Of a DNA stretch of 64,000 nucleotides, positions 1 to 12,690 are shown in pieces (positions within the stretch are counted from its first letter, which is position 1; every line of letters begins with the position of its first letter). A model generated the notes under the pieces. It saw nothing but the letters and a program-made list of their open reading frames with translations, was not told the DNA's origin and did not search any database. The stretch covers positions 42,793,835 to 42,857,834 of the forward strand of contig CP136066.1 in assembly GCA_032622095.1 (NCBI GenBank). Reading direction: 5' to 3'. The DNA is from Siphonodentalium dalli. Taxonomy: Eukaryota > Mollusca > Scaphopoda > Gadilida > Siphonodentaliidae. Made by a program: the position numbers and the translations under genes.

Positions 1-347
1 GTTCAAAAATACTATTCAGTTCTTTATCTGGAGCACTACAGAATATTCTCCCAAACACAGTGTAACTGATTTCTAACGAAGATTGTCGGGTGCAGATTGT
101 GCAAATGACTTGTAATCGATGGGCCATAACCAAATACAGCACTCGTATGACTAATGTGTAGGTTTTCTACACAAAAATGTGTAGCCATCCTACACAATCA
201 TTCATTTTTTTTTATCTTAAACATATTTGTGTAGTATATATACGAGTAGTTTCATATACGTGAGAAATTTCGTGAGAAAATTGTTCAAAAATATTTGTAA
301 GCGACCAACGCAATGAGTTCATTCGACCCCGGGCGAAGACTGGATAT

Positions 348-753
348 AGTGCGTCTGACATTTGCCGAATGAGGTCCCCAGAGGGTGAATTTAGTGACAT
401 TATCCCGGACAGCGGGATAGTGTCTCTACATTCACCCTCCGGTGACCTCATTCTGCTTAGGCTTCATCTTCTGGAAAGTGTCTATAGTCTCAAAGTAACA
501 TTGTTGATAGTTACTTTTTCCATTCTGTTCAGTTTCTATATCCCCTTATTTCAGAACATAAATTGAGACGACTAATGGGTGAATATTACCAACTTCAACT
601 GAGGAACTTCAATCTGATCCTAGATCAACCATAGCAGTTGAGGTTTTAGCAGAATGAGGTTTCCAGAGGGTAAATTTGGTGATGTTAGCCGTTGTGTTGG
701 ATAGCATCACTGAATTCATCCTCTGGGGACCTCATTCGGCAAATGTTAGACAT
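348..753. mobile_element. Double-hairpin element, GAATGAGG family, copy I
   Basis: Two hairpins (367-453 and 652-737), each GAATGAGG...GGGTGAATTT...AAATTCACCC...CCTCATTC, flank an A/T-rich 200-bp spacer. Outside them the words TCTGACATTTGCC and GGCAAATGTTAGA form a larger inverted repeat, so the whole unit is a composite palindrome. No coding sequence. Confidence 0.75.
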
Positions 754-1323
754 ATTATATATCCAGACTTGCCCCGGGCTAATTGCATATAGTTCTAACG
801 ACGCGTATTCGAGCGGAACTCAATTAGTCAATTATGACGAGGATAACGTATATATACATGTAGACCCTGGTCAAGTGTTCCTCATAGTCTGCTGTGATGT
901 TGGTGAGTCCTGCTGAATTGCAATGATGCTGGTAGAGCAAACTGATGCCGTTACGAAAACAGTTACAGTTATTTTTTTTCGAAGGTTATCATTTTCGCTG
1001 TGTGGAATCATGTAGTTTTTCTTCTCATGTATAGTTATATATAGCTGTGGTACATATTCTTTTTATAAGCATTTTTGTTTGATTATAGAGCTGTTTTCCG
1101 GGTTATAGTTTAATGATAGAGCTGTTTTCCGGGTTTAAGTTGTTCCAGAAGAGAGTTCAGAGTCGGGGAATTAAACTCATTTATTTGTAGATAGTTCAAA
1201 AGATTCAACAGCAACAATGTAAACATTCACACAATGTACATACTGGAAGTCCAATATCATACGAAATCAACCATCCTCACAGCGAAGAGCTCCGAGAGCA
1301 CATATATATCTCCGGAACAATAA

Positions 1324-1379
1324 TTGACCCCACCCCAATAATACTTAATCTTATAAGTATTATTTGGGGGTGGGGTCAA
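1324..1379. repeat. Short G/C-capped hairpin
   Basis: TTGACCCCACCCCAATAATA and the inverse pair around a four-base loop. Confidence 0.8.
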
Positions 1380-1444
1380 GTTTTGTTGCGTGCATGTGCT
1401 CAGTAAAGCCGTGTAGCAACATAGAATGGGGAAAATGTAACCCG

Positions 1445-1770
1445 CCAAACGAGGAAACCGCCGAAAGCGACAAAATGTCCAGATGCGCGCACATATTGCA
1501 CCGCGAGCGAACCGCCGAAATGAAGATAAATCTCGTTTCATGATCTCGCTTTCGGCGGTTCTGTCGTTTTATTTCTTCGCCGCGAAATCTCGTTTGATTA
1601 TTTCACTCTCAGAGCTTTCATCGAGGCGAAAAAATCAAACGACAGGACTGCCGAAAGCGATAATGAAACGAGATTTCGTTTGATTTTGTCACTTTCGGTG
1701 GTTTCCTCGCGTGGTGATCTGTGCGCGCAACCATGCAGACGTTGTGTCGCTTTCGGTGTTTTCCTCGTTA
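1445..1770. repeat. Nested inverted repeats with GCTTTCGGCGGTT words
   Basis: CGCCGAAAGCGA and its inverse occur at least six times between 1460 and 1755, along with AAATCTCGTTT and ATCAAACGACAG pairs, giving a set of overlapping palindromes. GC is raised locally. No plausible long frame. Confidence 0.6.
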
Positions 1771-2222
1771 CAGGTTAGCCCTAACAGTATTCCGTATAGA
1801 ATATCTATCCATATTAAAAAGTACGTTAGCTTTTATCCATAGCATGTTGTGTTGTGTTACCACGTCAAACAATCGCCACAAATAATGCTCGAGGCATGAC
1901 ATTAATCTGTTTTATATAATTACAGGAACGTAATGGCATCGAGCGTGAGAAAGCATCCATAGTACGTATGTTACAATGCACAGGCAATCTAGAAATACCC
2001 AAAGCATGTCATGATGTCACACATATACCGACCACGCAGGCATGAATTATCGACAAACAATACAAAGTTATGTAACATAAGTGTAGCACAGAAAATGGCC
2101 GCATACGTCCAATTTAGAATTAGAGAGTCCAAAAATGTGCAATACTATACTTTACTTTCTATACCAAAATTCCTGCAAACGAATGCCTGTGTATGAACTG
2201 TGAAGTTTTGATTAAACTCATT

Positions 2223-2407
2223 ATACGCCTTGTCACTGAAACGCGGCCATATTAGATCCATCCAGCCTCGTTCCGTGATTTTAGTGCTATTCGGATCACA
2301 GTTCTGTAGTAGCATTTCCATATATGGAAATGCTACTCCATAACTTTGACTTATAGCACTAAAACCTCGGAAAGGGGCTGGATGGATCCAATATGGCCGC
2401 GAGTCAG
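2223..2407. mobile_element. Hairpin element with 14-bp flanking direct repeat
   Basis: Inverted arms carry TCACTGA, CGCGGCCATATT, GATCCATCCAGCC and TTTTAGTGCTAT; the centre is TTTCCATATATGGAAA. TGATTAAACTCATT stands on both sides (2209-2222 and 2408-2421), consistent with a target duplication. Confidence 0.7.
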
Positions 2408-2587
2408 TGATTAAACTCATTGGAGAATAATTCATAATGAAAATAAAAGGTCACTCAACAGAATGTCCACCGACGAAGGTGGCAGGATTGAATGATTTGT
2501 GGGTTTCAGATCCCAATACTACAAACTGTAGGAGGAATTGATTGCACCAATATGACACAAAGTGCATATTCATAAAAAACATGAAAC

Positions 2588-2908
2588 ATTTCTATGTCGA
2601 AAAATAGCAATAACTCCGCCAAAATGACTCCGACTGAACTCAAAATCGCAGGTGCGCAGGTTCCCGTGCTGGTTGATATCTGTGCCCATGCAGTTTAAAT
2701 TTTTTTTACTGGAAAATGACGGAATACAGGCTCGGACAAAAGATGCGCCCGGGATGTACGATTCTTTGTCGAAATAGGGCAATAACTCGCCAAATTTAGT
2801 CCGACCGAACAAAATATCACAGGTGCGTAGCTTCCCTTGCTCGTTGATATATGCGCCAAGTTAAAAAAAAAATTTACCCGAAAATGACTGAATACAGGCT
2901 CGGACAAT
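2588..2908. repeat. Direct tandem duplication of about 176 bp
   Basis: TGTCGAAA...GCAATAACTC...TGAATACAGGCTCGGAC occurs at 2595-2732 and 2769-2908 with considerable divergence, followed by a CGGACGGACAGACAC tail of the type seen in repetitive elements. No coding content. Confidence 0.65.
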
Positions 2909-3073
2909 GTTCCGGACGGACAGACACAATACAAAGAGGCACACACGGACGAGGGTCATTACTATAGTCCTCCAGCGGAATGTCGGGGACAATATGAACA
3001 AAGTCAATCTATTTGAGTCCCTATAAAAGATCATGGCTGACCTGAATCTCAAAATCATATCTACATAATAAGT

Positions 3074-3251
3074 GAGATCACCATATTGGATCCACCCAGC
3101 CCTGTTCCGCACAATCAGTGCTACATGGCCATGCTCTGGTGTAGCTTATACATGGAGCTTTTGAATATTCATGAATTCCATATATATAATTCATGAATAT
3201 TCAAAACTCCATGTATGGAATGCCACTCCAGAACTTTGAAATGTAACACTT
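3074..3251. mobile_element. Second hairpin element of the 2223-2407 family, cut short
   Basis: CCATATTGGATCCACCCAGC and ACAATCAGTGCTAC match the left arm of the first copy; the centre is a longer hairpin (GGAGCTTTTGAATATTCATG and inverse, 3152-3216). The right arm stops at AACAC, where the TTAAAGGGGTAC element begins, so the latter appears to have inserted here or a deletion joined them. Confidence 0.6.
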
Positions 3252-3655
3252 AAAGGGGTACTGTACTCAAATGTTGTTGTTGGTTTCTATAGTCACTAAG
3301 TCATAGAATAAGGTAACCAGATTTCCATTATTTGAAAGTCTGTTGAGTACGAAGTAATGTTATGGATGGCAGATTAGCCGGAATGCGAAAATACAAAATT
3401 GTCGTTGTCGAGTAATTTTTGTAGTTTTCAAGCAAATGTATCAAATAAATGTCATATTATATGTATACTAGTCACATATACTCACTTAAGTTATTGTATA
3501 GTCACCAGTCAGTGAGTGGCTTGAGTTTACGTCCCGTATCAATATAATTGTTTACACGATCATGTGTGCCACGCGTTGCCCAATCCACTATCCGTGAATT
3601 AATTTGATTACGTTGTTGTTACCGGGAATTTATTGATAATGGCTTATATTACCCC
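3252..3655. mobile_element. AAAGGGGTACTG element, copy 1, internally deleted
   Basis: It begins TTAAAGGGGTACTGTACTC and ends TTACCCCTTTA. Blocks such as TTTGAAAGTCTGTTGAGTAC and GGCAGATTAGCC recur in the other copies at 33203-33762 and 49072-49913. Non-coding. Confidence 0.65.
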
Positions 3656-4610
3656 TTTATATATGGTAGCGAATAAGTGATCTCGCTTATTAGGAAGGAG
3701 TGATAAGATAGATCGATAAATCCAAGAACTATAAATATGCAGGATTTGGTAGCAATACAAAATTCCCAGCAATATTGGCCAACTTTGGTGGGGATACTGT
3801 ATATCAAATCTATGCTAAGCCATTATATATATCCTTGGAATAAGCCCCATGAATAGTATATTTTATATTTCAGACAGCATGGTTGGCGTAAACAAATTTT
3901 GTACCTTGGTTTGTTTGTACACTATCGTAATGAGCGAACTCATGAATGAACAAAATACAACGGGTCTTCGCAAATTATATATGCGATTTCCTCAAATTAG
4001 TAAATCGCCAAATTTCGGACAAAACTTCACTTTAGATTTATTTCAGCGTTATTGCTATTAATACTAATATGAATCGTACTTGACACGTACTGGAGCAACC
4101 ACACTTGCTGTGTATTGAATTTGCCTTTTATCGGCGACATAGCGCTAAGAATAATGTATGTAACATCACGCAGTGATCACGACGGAGATGACATGCCAAC
4201 TTGAAAAGACGTGTCGTGGATTGTGCAATCTTGTCTGGATTCTGACCCTGAAATCCAAAAAGACGTCAGAAACCGTGTCATGACATCTTCATTTTTCGTT
4301 TTCATTAAGTTAACCAAAAATATTTGTCTAATTGAAATTAATGGACCTAAATCACATGTGAATTCTTCGTAAGTTGTGATTAGTTACTTTCATTTTCATC
4401 GCGATGCTTCATTTCCAATTCCGCGTTTTTTTTGTTGCAATCTCCACACTTTTGCTAACCGGATGTCACGTGATAATTTCTCGAAAATCCATACCCGCGA
4501 TCTAAAATAAATCACTGATGGATATAGAATTTTTTTTTTACATAATTCACCTGCCTTATGTATAAGCACCCTTGGTGGTTGCTATTATTAGGTGTTTGAT
4601 GCTCAAGCAG
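3656..4610. other. Non-coding stretch, nothing recognised
   Basis: AT-rich unique-looking DNA. A 70-codon frame at 3849-4061 has no homology that I recognise and average base composition. Confidence 0.5.
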
Positions 4611-4613
4611 AAT

Positions 4614-5856
4614 GTTCTGAACTCACAATGTAGTTTGGGGGTATACATATAATACACCACGTTACACATATACATGTATAACGTTCTGAACTCACAATGT
4701 AGTTTGGGGGTATACATATAATACACCACGTTACACATATACATGTATAACGTTCTGAACTCACAATGTAGTTTGGGGGTATACATATAATACACCACGT
4801 TACACATATACATGTATAACGTTTTGAACTCACAATGTAGTTTGGGGGTATACATATAATACACCACGTTACACATATACATGTATAACGTTTTGAACTC
4901 ACAATGTAGTTTGGGGATATACATATAATACACCACGTTACACATATACATGTATAACGTTTTGAACTCACAATGTAGTTTGGGGGTATACATATAATAC
5001 ACCACGTTACACATATACATGTATAACGTTTTGAACTCACAATGTAGTTTGGGGGGTATACATATAATACACCACGTTACACATATACATGTATAACGTT
5101 CTGAACTCACAATGTAGTTTGGGGGTATACATATAATACACCACGTTACACATATACATGTATAACGTTCTGAACTCACAATGTAGTTTGGGGGTATACA
5201 TATAATACACCACGTTACACATATGCATGTATAACGTTTTGAACTCACAATGTAGTTTGGGGGTATATATATAATACACCACGTTACACATATACATGTA
5301 TAACGTTTTGAACTCACAATGTAGTTTGGGGGTATACATATAATACACCACGTTACACATATACATGTATAACGTTCTGAACTCACAATGTAGTTTGGGG
5401 ATATACATATAATACACCACGTTACACATATACATGTATAACGTTTTGAACTCACAATGTAGTTTGTGGGTATACATATAATACACCACGTTACACATAT
5501 ACATGTATAACGTTCTGAACTCACAATGTAGTTTGGGGGTATACATATAATACACCACGTTACACATATACATGTATAACGTTCTGAACTCACAATGTAG
5601 TTTGGGGATATACATATAATACACCACGTTACACATATACATGTATAACGTTCTGAACTCACAATGTAGTTTGGGCATATACATATAATACACCACGTTA
5701 CACATATACATGTATAACGTTCTGAACTCACAATGTAGTTTGGGGGTATACATATAATACACCACGTTACACATATACATGTATAACGTTCTGAACTCAC
5801 AATGTAGTTTGGGGGTATACATATAATACACCACGTTACACATATACATGTATAAC
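4614..5856. repeat. Tandem array, 69-bp unit, 18 copies
   Basis: Units start GTTCTGAACTCAC or GTTTTGAACTCAC every 69 bp; one unit (5028-5097) has an extra G and is 70 bp. Variation is limited to few sites. Because 69 is divisible by three, frames stay open for hundreds of codons on the minus strand (23-residue repeats with CVTWCIICIPPNYIVSS); the single extra base switches frame in mid-array without a stop. I read these frames as a by-product of the period. Confidence 0.95.
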
Positions 5857-5885
5857 AATGGAAATTAATATTGTGCACGTATCAG

Positions 5886-6060
5886 GGTTGGGGTAATCGT
5901 AATCAGTAATCGTAATCAAAGTAATCGATTTCAAAATTTAGAGTAGTCGTCTGTAATCAGTAATCTTGACATTTTGTGATTACAAGTAATCGTAATCGTA
6001 ATCCATTACTTTCAAATGTACCTGTAATCATGATTACATTTTGATTACTTTTACTAAAAT
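5886..6060. repeat. Imperfect GTAATCGTAATC repeat
   Basis: GTAATC and TAATCGTAATC words recur irregularly over about 175 bp right after the 69-bp array. Confidence 0.8.
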
Positions 6061-6592
6061 ATCCATATGTATGGCTATTGGATATTCATAGTCTCACACT
6101 GTAGTACTGTGGTGTGTGTACATTATACAAACAACATATCAGAAAGTTAGTACAATTTTTTCATGTGTTATGTTAGTGGTACACTGTGTACATTCTGGCA
6201 GTGGATGTGCCACGGATATCTAATTATCTATATAATATACTATATATACATTTTGGGTGTATGAGCGTGTGTGTATGTATGTATGCATATGTATATAAAT
6301 TATGTTAAAAGTAGTTATACATATCCACTGACTCTTGTTTGTTTAAACTGATTGTATTTGGTACTATAGTACATATATAGTAATGGAAATTGATCACCGG
6401 GAGTCCTCATGCTATTGTAAATAATGTATGTATTGTAAATTTGTTTATCCATACCTGTATGTTTAAGGTGATGAGAATAAAGAATTGAATTGTACCATTA
6501 AAGATGCCTTCCTATTTAACACCATAAAACCAACATATGTACCCTTTCTTTACCATAAAACAATTAGCTATGACCCACGGGGCATTAATAGG

Positions 6593-6698
6593 GGTGGTGG
6601 CGGCCAGATATCGACTTTCAAAATAGGGAGTTAAACACGTTTTCAATATTTGTGAGCCCAGCAAAAATTCAAATGATCACCGCTTATAAAGAGCGTTC
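6593..6698. repeat. Dispersed repeat carrying ATAAAGAGCGTT, inverted copy
   Basis: ATATCGACTTTCAAAATAGGG...AGCCCAGCAAAAATTCAAAT...ATAAAGAGCGTTC is the reverse complement of blocks at 16731-16857 and 17476-17596. It abuts the LINE fragment. Confidence 0.6.
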
Positions 6699-6779
6699 AT
6701 GTTTCTGTCGTCAAAAAACAGGTGGATAATAAGGGCGTTCTCAATTATGAGCCTTTGTGATATTTTCAACGATGACAAA

Positions 6780-7427
6780 TGTTCGGGTGCGAATAAGTTA
6801 AGGACGTATCGTGTAGTCAAACAACATTATACACAAGAACCTTATCTTAATATTGTCCAGAATATCGACACAAAAATTATGTTTTGTAAACTAAGAATTA
6901 GTAATCATAACTTGGAAATTGAAAAGGGTCGCCATAAACAACCAAAAGTGTCACTTGATGAAAGAATTTGTAGGAAATGTAACATGGAGGTTGAGAATGA
7001 AGAACACTTCATTATGCGCTGCAACACATATGATAAGATGCGTAAACAATTTTTTTGTGAGATAGGGATGATGAGTGATAAATTTATTGGATTGAATGAA
7101 GGCCAAAAATTCCAATACATAATGCAAAATAACGAGCCTCATACATGCAACATAATCTGCAACATGGTCCGGACATTTTTCAAAGAAAGGTCAGATTCTG
7201 TTGATATAATAATTAAATCGTTACTACAGTATATGTATTATGTTGAATCATTGTTGACATTGTTATATATATTTGTTATTTTGACATCGGTCTCGTGTGG
7301 ACGTTTTATGTCATTAAACTATCTATCTATCTGTGTTGATGACTGGTTTGGTGGATTTTCGCGATGCCTATATGACACGAATGATGGTGAGTGCAAATAT
7401 TTTTCATTTTTTCTTGTGCCTGGTTAG
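6780..7427 (+). pseudogene. C-terminal end of a non-LTR retrotransposon reverse-transcriptase polyprotein
   Basis: An open frame from 6699 to 7427 contains, from about residue 31, the conserved tail of CR1/L2/RTE-type ORF2 proteins: KLRTYRVVKQHY, then KLRISNHNLEIEKGRH, then a zinc-knuckle-like C91-x2-C94-x8-H103-x4-C108 ending EEHFIMRC. The first 30 residues come from a different dispersed repeat and the last 35 or so are read-through of the 3' tail, where ATTAAACTATCTATC suggests a (TATC)n LINE end near 7330. Reverse transcriptase and endonuclease domains are missing, so this is a 5'-truncated copy. Confidence 0.8.
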
Positions 7428-7439
7428 CAAAACACTGGC

Positions 7440-8432
7440 TTATAGGAAATTCTGACATGCGCGGTACAATATACCCGCTGACTTGTTCCAATTTGCCTTT
7501 CAGAAATATACCGTATAACAGTCAGAATATATAATTCGAAAAACAATAACAGTAAGGTTTCTGATTAAATAAGGACCATATTTCTGTAGAAAGTATATGG
7601 AGATCAAGCAACCATAACTGGAATTATCAAAAAAAAATATCAGAATTTCATTGCCGAAGCAGGTCTACTGTATACAGTTCGTAAAATGTGCGGTCGGAAC
7701 CCGAAATCGAACTTTACCTGTATTTTATGGTTGTAAACCTGCAAATCAATTTCAGATAATATAATCAACATTAACTAAATTCATCATCCAGAAAATAAAT
7801 TCGATCCAAAATTCCAACAAAGTTCGTCTCGGAACAGACATCGAACTTGAACTGTATTTTGCAGTAGTGAACATACATACCAAATTTCATTGAATTAAGT
7901 TAAATGGAATTTTGAACGGAAGGCCAGACCAACACAAGAATCCTAATATATGAATGTACACATATGCACCGACATCTGCGTTCTGTCACTTACTGCAGCT
8001 GTGTACCCTATGTGTCGTTGTACTAATGTGCACTTTTCGCAACGGCAATTTATCAAACATTCAGCGATGCAGTGAACACACAGCACACTGTTAAATTAAA
8101 CATTAAAAATATAAAGATACCACCAGAGTGGGCATCAGATAAAAGTAAGTGCGTTTGAAATGGAATTTTCAGTTTTGTCAACAATAAATTATTTTCATTT
8201 CATTTCAACTTTTGTTGGGGTCGGCCATTTTGAACAAAATTAAATGACACCATCAAAATCAAATTTGATTATGTAACCATTTAGACATTGAATAGTTAAA
8301 AACAAAATGAACAGCAATTCACACTAAACATCAGAATTAATGTTAGACATGGCCATATTTCATTTTAGTAATTTATATGTAGGTAAAACTCAACTGTATA
8401 TAGCCTTTTTTCGTGCATAAAAATGATACAAA
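7440..8432. other. Non-coding stretch, nothing recognised
   Basis: Only short stop-rich frames. ATACCAAATTTCATTGAATT followed by GGAAGGCCAGACCAACACAAG near 7880-7940 hints at an old retroposon. Confidence 0.4.
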
Positions 8433-8664
8433 TGTGACCCGCCAAATCAAATCCAGACGGAAGGCGGGATTTTTTTACCCTGTGCCAATGCATTCTCTTA
8501 TATATGCGAGTCGACCATAGGTCGCCTCGCATATATAAGAGAATGCATTGGCCTAACAATTTTTTACAATTTTAATAATTTGTTCTTGTATTCTTTAACA
8601 ATTTTATAATTTCACCCATACAGAGCCCCAGACAAACATGAGCAGACGACACTCTTCTATGTGC

Positions 8665-8729
<65 letters not shown>

Positions 8730-8943
8730 GGGCTCCCTGCAGGGTAATGGATGTTTTTTTTATTTTATGTCCTAAAAATTGTAAGAAACATTTATTTAAA
8801 AAACATGATAAAAAATTGTTAGGCCAATGCGTTCTCTTATATATGCGAGGCGACCTATGGTCGACTCGCATATATAAGAGAATGCATTGGCACAGGGTAA
8901 AAAAAATCCCGACTTCCGACTGGATTTGATATGGCGGGTCACA
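8433..8943. mobile_element. MITE family 2 (TGTGACCCGCC ends), copy 1
   Basis: The ends TGTGACCCGCCAAATC and its inverse GATATGGCGGGTCACA enclose, from outside in, a TCGGGATT-type inverted segment and the same two 69-bp hairpins found in family 1 (8484-8552 and 8823-8891). The longer core holds GAGCCCCAGACAAACATGAG, a long (AT)n tract (8668-8722) and CCTGCAGGG. Confidence 0.8.
8668..8722. repeat. (AT)n microsatellite inside MITE family 2
   Basis: Uninterrupted alternating A/T of about 55 bp. The other copies have only a short ATATATAG here, so this is a local expansion. Confidence 0.95.
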
Positions 8944-8949
8944 AATATT

Positions 8950-10480
8950 CAATAACTATCATGTTTTGTGTTATTCGTATTATCTACAAATGTGCATATG
9001 TTCATTTTAATTTTGGTTGGCATTTTCATTGTTAACAAATGTTAAAATGTCGCTATACCCTTCAAGACTCAATGTTGTTGACATTCTGCTTAGAATTATC
9101 TGCACCAAGACATTCGTTTCTGTCCCGGGACCCCCCAAAAGAGAACAGCATATTGTTGTGGAGATAACTCAAATAAATAAATTAATTATAAATTGTGAAG
9201 AAGACATGATAACTTCCAGGACCCCACCCCCCATTTATAGCATACGATGTCTTACTGGCTCCAACTTTTAATAGCATAAATGGTTGATCAGCAGTAGTCC
9301 CTCTTTCATCAGATTTTGTCAATTGATGTATATTCAGATCTTTTGTCACATGATATCGATGAACATTGAATCTTCTGTTGAGGTTTTGAACCTAAATCAA
9401 TGTTTAGTAACTCCATTTTGTGATATCCCGACCTGGTAAATGTCATTTCCATCTCTTTCGCTCAGTAACATCGAGATATTCATATTTTGTTAGTAAGCAA
9501 AAACAAATAACACATCTTCCTCAAATATAATGTTCCGCGACTCGAATCAAATATTTTTTACCCCCGAAGCCAAAGAAATGGTACTTTAGGAGCGTCTGAT
9601 CGGATTGAGTACCTTTAAAAGCATGTACCTTTAAGTGATAACAAATTGCAGTATGTCATGGTTCTTCTGTATATATAGTACCATAAGTCTCAACTTCTCA
9701 AGATCACCTTATACGTATACATGTATTTGTCACATTCCAGTTTTGCCTATTGATGCTTTGGCACAGAGGTCACATTATCACATTAATACAGGAAAGTTTT
9801 GTATTTCTTTGATGATAATTAACCCTTGGGCTTTCCCAAGACTGTTACTAGTACGGTAAATCTGGTTATTGTCTTCATTGTTCTGTTATGTCAATCTACC
9901 TTAAATTAAGTTAAATTAAAAACAAATGTGCTAATGATTTCTCACGCATATACAGCCAATCACTCTATATTTATCACTTATTGTTAGAAACCAAATATAC
10001 AATAAAATATCCACATATCCATACTTCTAACTGCAGGTCAACGAGCAATTGATTTTTATAAGCTTTATGTCCCTAAATACACCCAACACGACCACCATAC
10101 TAATGTAGGGGAAATAATACTATACTGAATTATGGATGGAAATTAGCAGTGCCTACAAACATTGCTTGGCAACTACAGGATGACATAGTCAAGCGATATA
10201 AAAAAAATTCCCAAGTTGAAAACTTTGCACCTAAAAAATAATGACAGAAATTTTAGTTGATTTGCTCTAGATGCATGCATATGTCTCTGGCTTGGATAAT
10301 ATCGAAACCTAGACCATCACTTGATTTTTCACAAACACCCATGCTATCAATGTCACAATGTCCCAAATACTCGTGTTGTTTTATGAGTCATGGTAATACA
10401 GAATACCGGACGATTATCTGCATGGCTATTGATCGACATATTTACGGTACGCCGATGAAGGCGTTGAACATTTTCAAACA
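8950..10480. other. Mostly unique non-coding DNA
   Basis: The part 9530-9625 (CTCGAATCAAATATTTTTTACC, GATCGGATTGAGTACCTTTAAA) recurs at 17345-17370 and 45330-45425. No exon with good splice context was found. Confidence 0.4.
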
Positions 10481-10484
10481 TTAA

Positions 10485-10876
10485 CCCTTTACCCAACAAA
10501 CCGGCCAAAAACGGCCAAATAAAGCTGCAACAGCCTAAATTATCTTGGGTCTGTCTCAATAAAACCATACAAATATGGATATCATTGGAACCGGCTCATT
10601 GACCACATTGTGATGGTTACAGTTATGCCCTGTGCCAATGCATTCTCTTATATATGCGAGTCGACCATAGGTCGCCTCGCATATATAAGAGAATGCATTG
10701 GCCTAAAAAAAATATTTTTTAAACACTTTTTACCATTTTTTCTTACATTCTTTAACAATTTTATAATTTTTAATGTATTAAGCCAATGCATTCTCTTATA
10801 TATGCGAGGCGACCTATGGTCGACTCGCATATATAAGAGAATGCATTGGCACAGGGCCGTTCTGTTGGGTAAAGGG
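10485..10876 (+). mobile_element. MITE family 1 (piggyBac-like ends, TTAA), copy 1
   Basis: Left end CCCTTTACCCAACA follows TTAA (10481-10484); right end TGTTGGGTAAAGGG is followed by TTAT, a one-base decay of TTAA. Inside: a unique arm (AACCGGCC...GTGATGGTTACAG), then the shared cassette of two 69-bp hairpins (10634-10702, 10782-10850) around an A/T-rich spacer. No coding sequence. TTAA target and C/T-rich terminal bases are the features of piggyBac-type transposons; mobilisation by such a transposase is inferred. Confidence 0.8.
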
Positions 10877-11371
10877 TTATAAAGACAGTATAATGTGCAT
10901 GTTATTTTGATTTAGTACGGTACTTTTCGGAGCCCTTTGCCACCCTTATGTCACTACTATAGAGCGTGTGTTTTACATATCACAGTAGGTTCATAAAATT
11001 TCCCGAGGCCTTTATATAATTTTGTCTGTTCCTATACATCACAGAAAATGTATTTATCAACAATATTAAGTTGTTTTGCCCCAAGCCATTATCATTTTAA
11101 TGTGTGTGCAGTTTGCAAGTGAACGTTTCTTCAAAGGCGGCAAAGTTATAGTACGAAACCCTAAAAACACTATAATATTCGGGCGTTGAATGCGGTTATG
11201 CGAGTTAGTGTTTTATCAGATAATGTTAATAATGTGGGTCATATAAAATCGTTCCGTATTGGAGACGATACCGTAACCGAGAACTATCACCTATGTTCGT
11301 TAACATCCAGTTCTGATTAAAATAATACTCAGACGAACCACGTACGTGGATCGTCTTGAGTATGATCTTAA

Positions 11372-11758
11372 CCCTTTACCCAACAGAAGGGCCCTGTGCC
11401 AATGCATTCTCTTATATATGCGAGTCGACCATAGGTCGCCTCGCATATATAAGAGAATGCATTGGCTTAACACATTAAAAATTATAAAATTGTTAAAGAA
11501 TGTAAGACAAAATGGTAAAAAGTGTTAAAAAAAGACTTAGGCCAATGCATTCTCTTATATATGCGAGGCGACCTATGGTCGACTCGCATATATAAGAGAA
11601 TGCATTGGCACAGGGCATAACTGTAACTATCACAATGTGGTCAAGGAGCCGGTTCCAATGATATCCATATTTGTATGGTTCTATTGAGACAGACCGAAGA
11701 TATTTTAGGCTGTTGAAGATTTATTTGGCCGGTTTTGGCCGGTTTGTTGGGTAAAGGG
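11372..11758 (-). mobile_element. MITE family 1, copy 2, inverted
   Basis: It is 387 bp with perfect TTAA on both sides (11368-11371 and 11759-11762). Hairpins lie at 11398-11466 and 11541-11609; the unique arm is on the right, so the copy is opposite in direction to copy 1. The copy is very similar to 38706-39097. Confidence 0.85.
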
Positions 11759-11906
11759 TTAATCAGAAGTTCACATCGTGCCATCGGGAAGTTTGCATGT
11801 ATGACATATTATGTAGGTATTTCGTAATAGAAAATCACATGGCGCCAAACTATGAACGGCAACATGCGTATAAAATGCTAACGCTGGTGCAGCATTACAT
11901 ATTATG

Positions 11907-12690
11907 TGCCAGTGATTTTCTTATAAAAATGCGAGTCATGGCTTACAAGGTCAATGTAAATATTGTTAGGCCAATGTAATATCTTATATATATGCGAGGC
12001 TCCCTACACGTATATGAGGGATTCACTCTCTATATATATTGTTTATGCTTAAATCATGTCACATCCAAAAAAGTAATCCGACTTATGAAAACTAAAAACT
12101 CTTTTTAATGACGGAAATAAAACAAACATGTTGAAATTAGCCAGATTTGCATCGGAAATAGTTACCAAAGCAGCCATTTAAATTGGTTTAAATTGAATCT
12201 ACATGCATGCCCTCCTGTACGTATATAAACATGGTCCCAGTGCAGCTTTCCCAGCTAAGTGTGTATTTAATTTAATTATATTTCTCTGTTATTATCTCGA
12301 ATTTGTTATCTTTTTTGTGTGAGTTTCCCTACTTTATTTATCTCTATTATTTTTAAACTTTTGTTGACATTATATAATTATGATGCTATATATGTCCACC
12401 TCCAGTTCCACATATTAGTGGACGGAGAAAATAAAGAATTGAATTGAATTGGAAAAGACGAACTGGACATCGCCCAATGACTGCTCTAACAGATAAATAG
12501 AATCTGGACATCGCCCGCTGACTACATTCTCTTAGATTTGCGAGGCGACATAATAAATAATAAATTATGCTCGCATATATAAGAGAATGCTCTGGCTTAC
12601 AAGGTGAAGGTAAATATTGTTATGCCAATGCATTCTCTTATATATGCGAGGCGACCTATGCTCTCATATATAAGAGAATGCACTGGGTTT
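11907..12690. repeat. Cluster of degenerate cassette hairpins
   Basis: Three damaged relatives of the 69-bp hairpin lie here: 11907-12015 (GCCAGTGATTTTC...), about 12518-12597 (loop replaced by AATAAATAATAAATTA) and 12621-12690 (shortened centre). Copies share CTTACAAGGT(C/G)AA between them, suggesting that the degenerate hairpins belong to an older variant of the element. A LINE-like 3' tail lies between at 12380-12455. Confidence 0.55.
12380..12455 (+). mobile_element. LINE-like 3' end with (GAATT)n tail
   Basis: AATAAAGAATTGAATTGAATTGG at the end of an otherwise unremarkable 200-bp stretch; the same AATAAAGAATTGAATTG ending stands at 6475-6495, and GAATTGAATTG at 13822. These are typical 3' tails of truncated retrotransposons. 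Confidence 0.45.

Noticed and set aside
4556-5878. 440-codon minus-strand frame and two other long frames over the 69-bp array
   Set aside because: They are explained by a period divisible by three and low variation; no start, splice or homology support.
8365-8952. Frames reading QCILLYMRG and similar, repeated through the window
   Set aside because: They are translations of the 69-bp cassette hairpins; non-coding MITE sequence.
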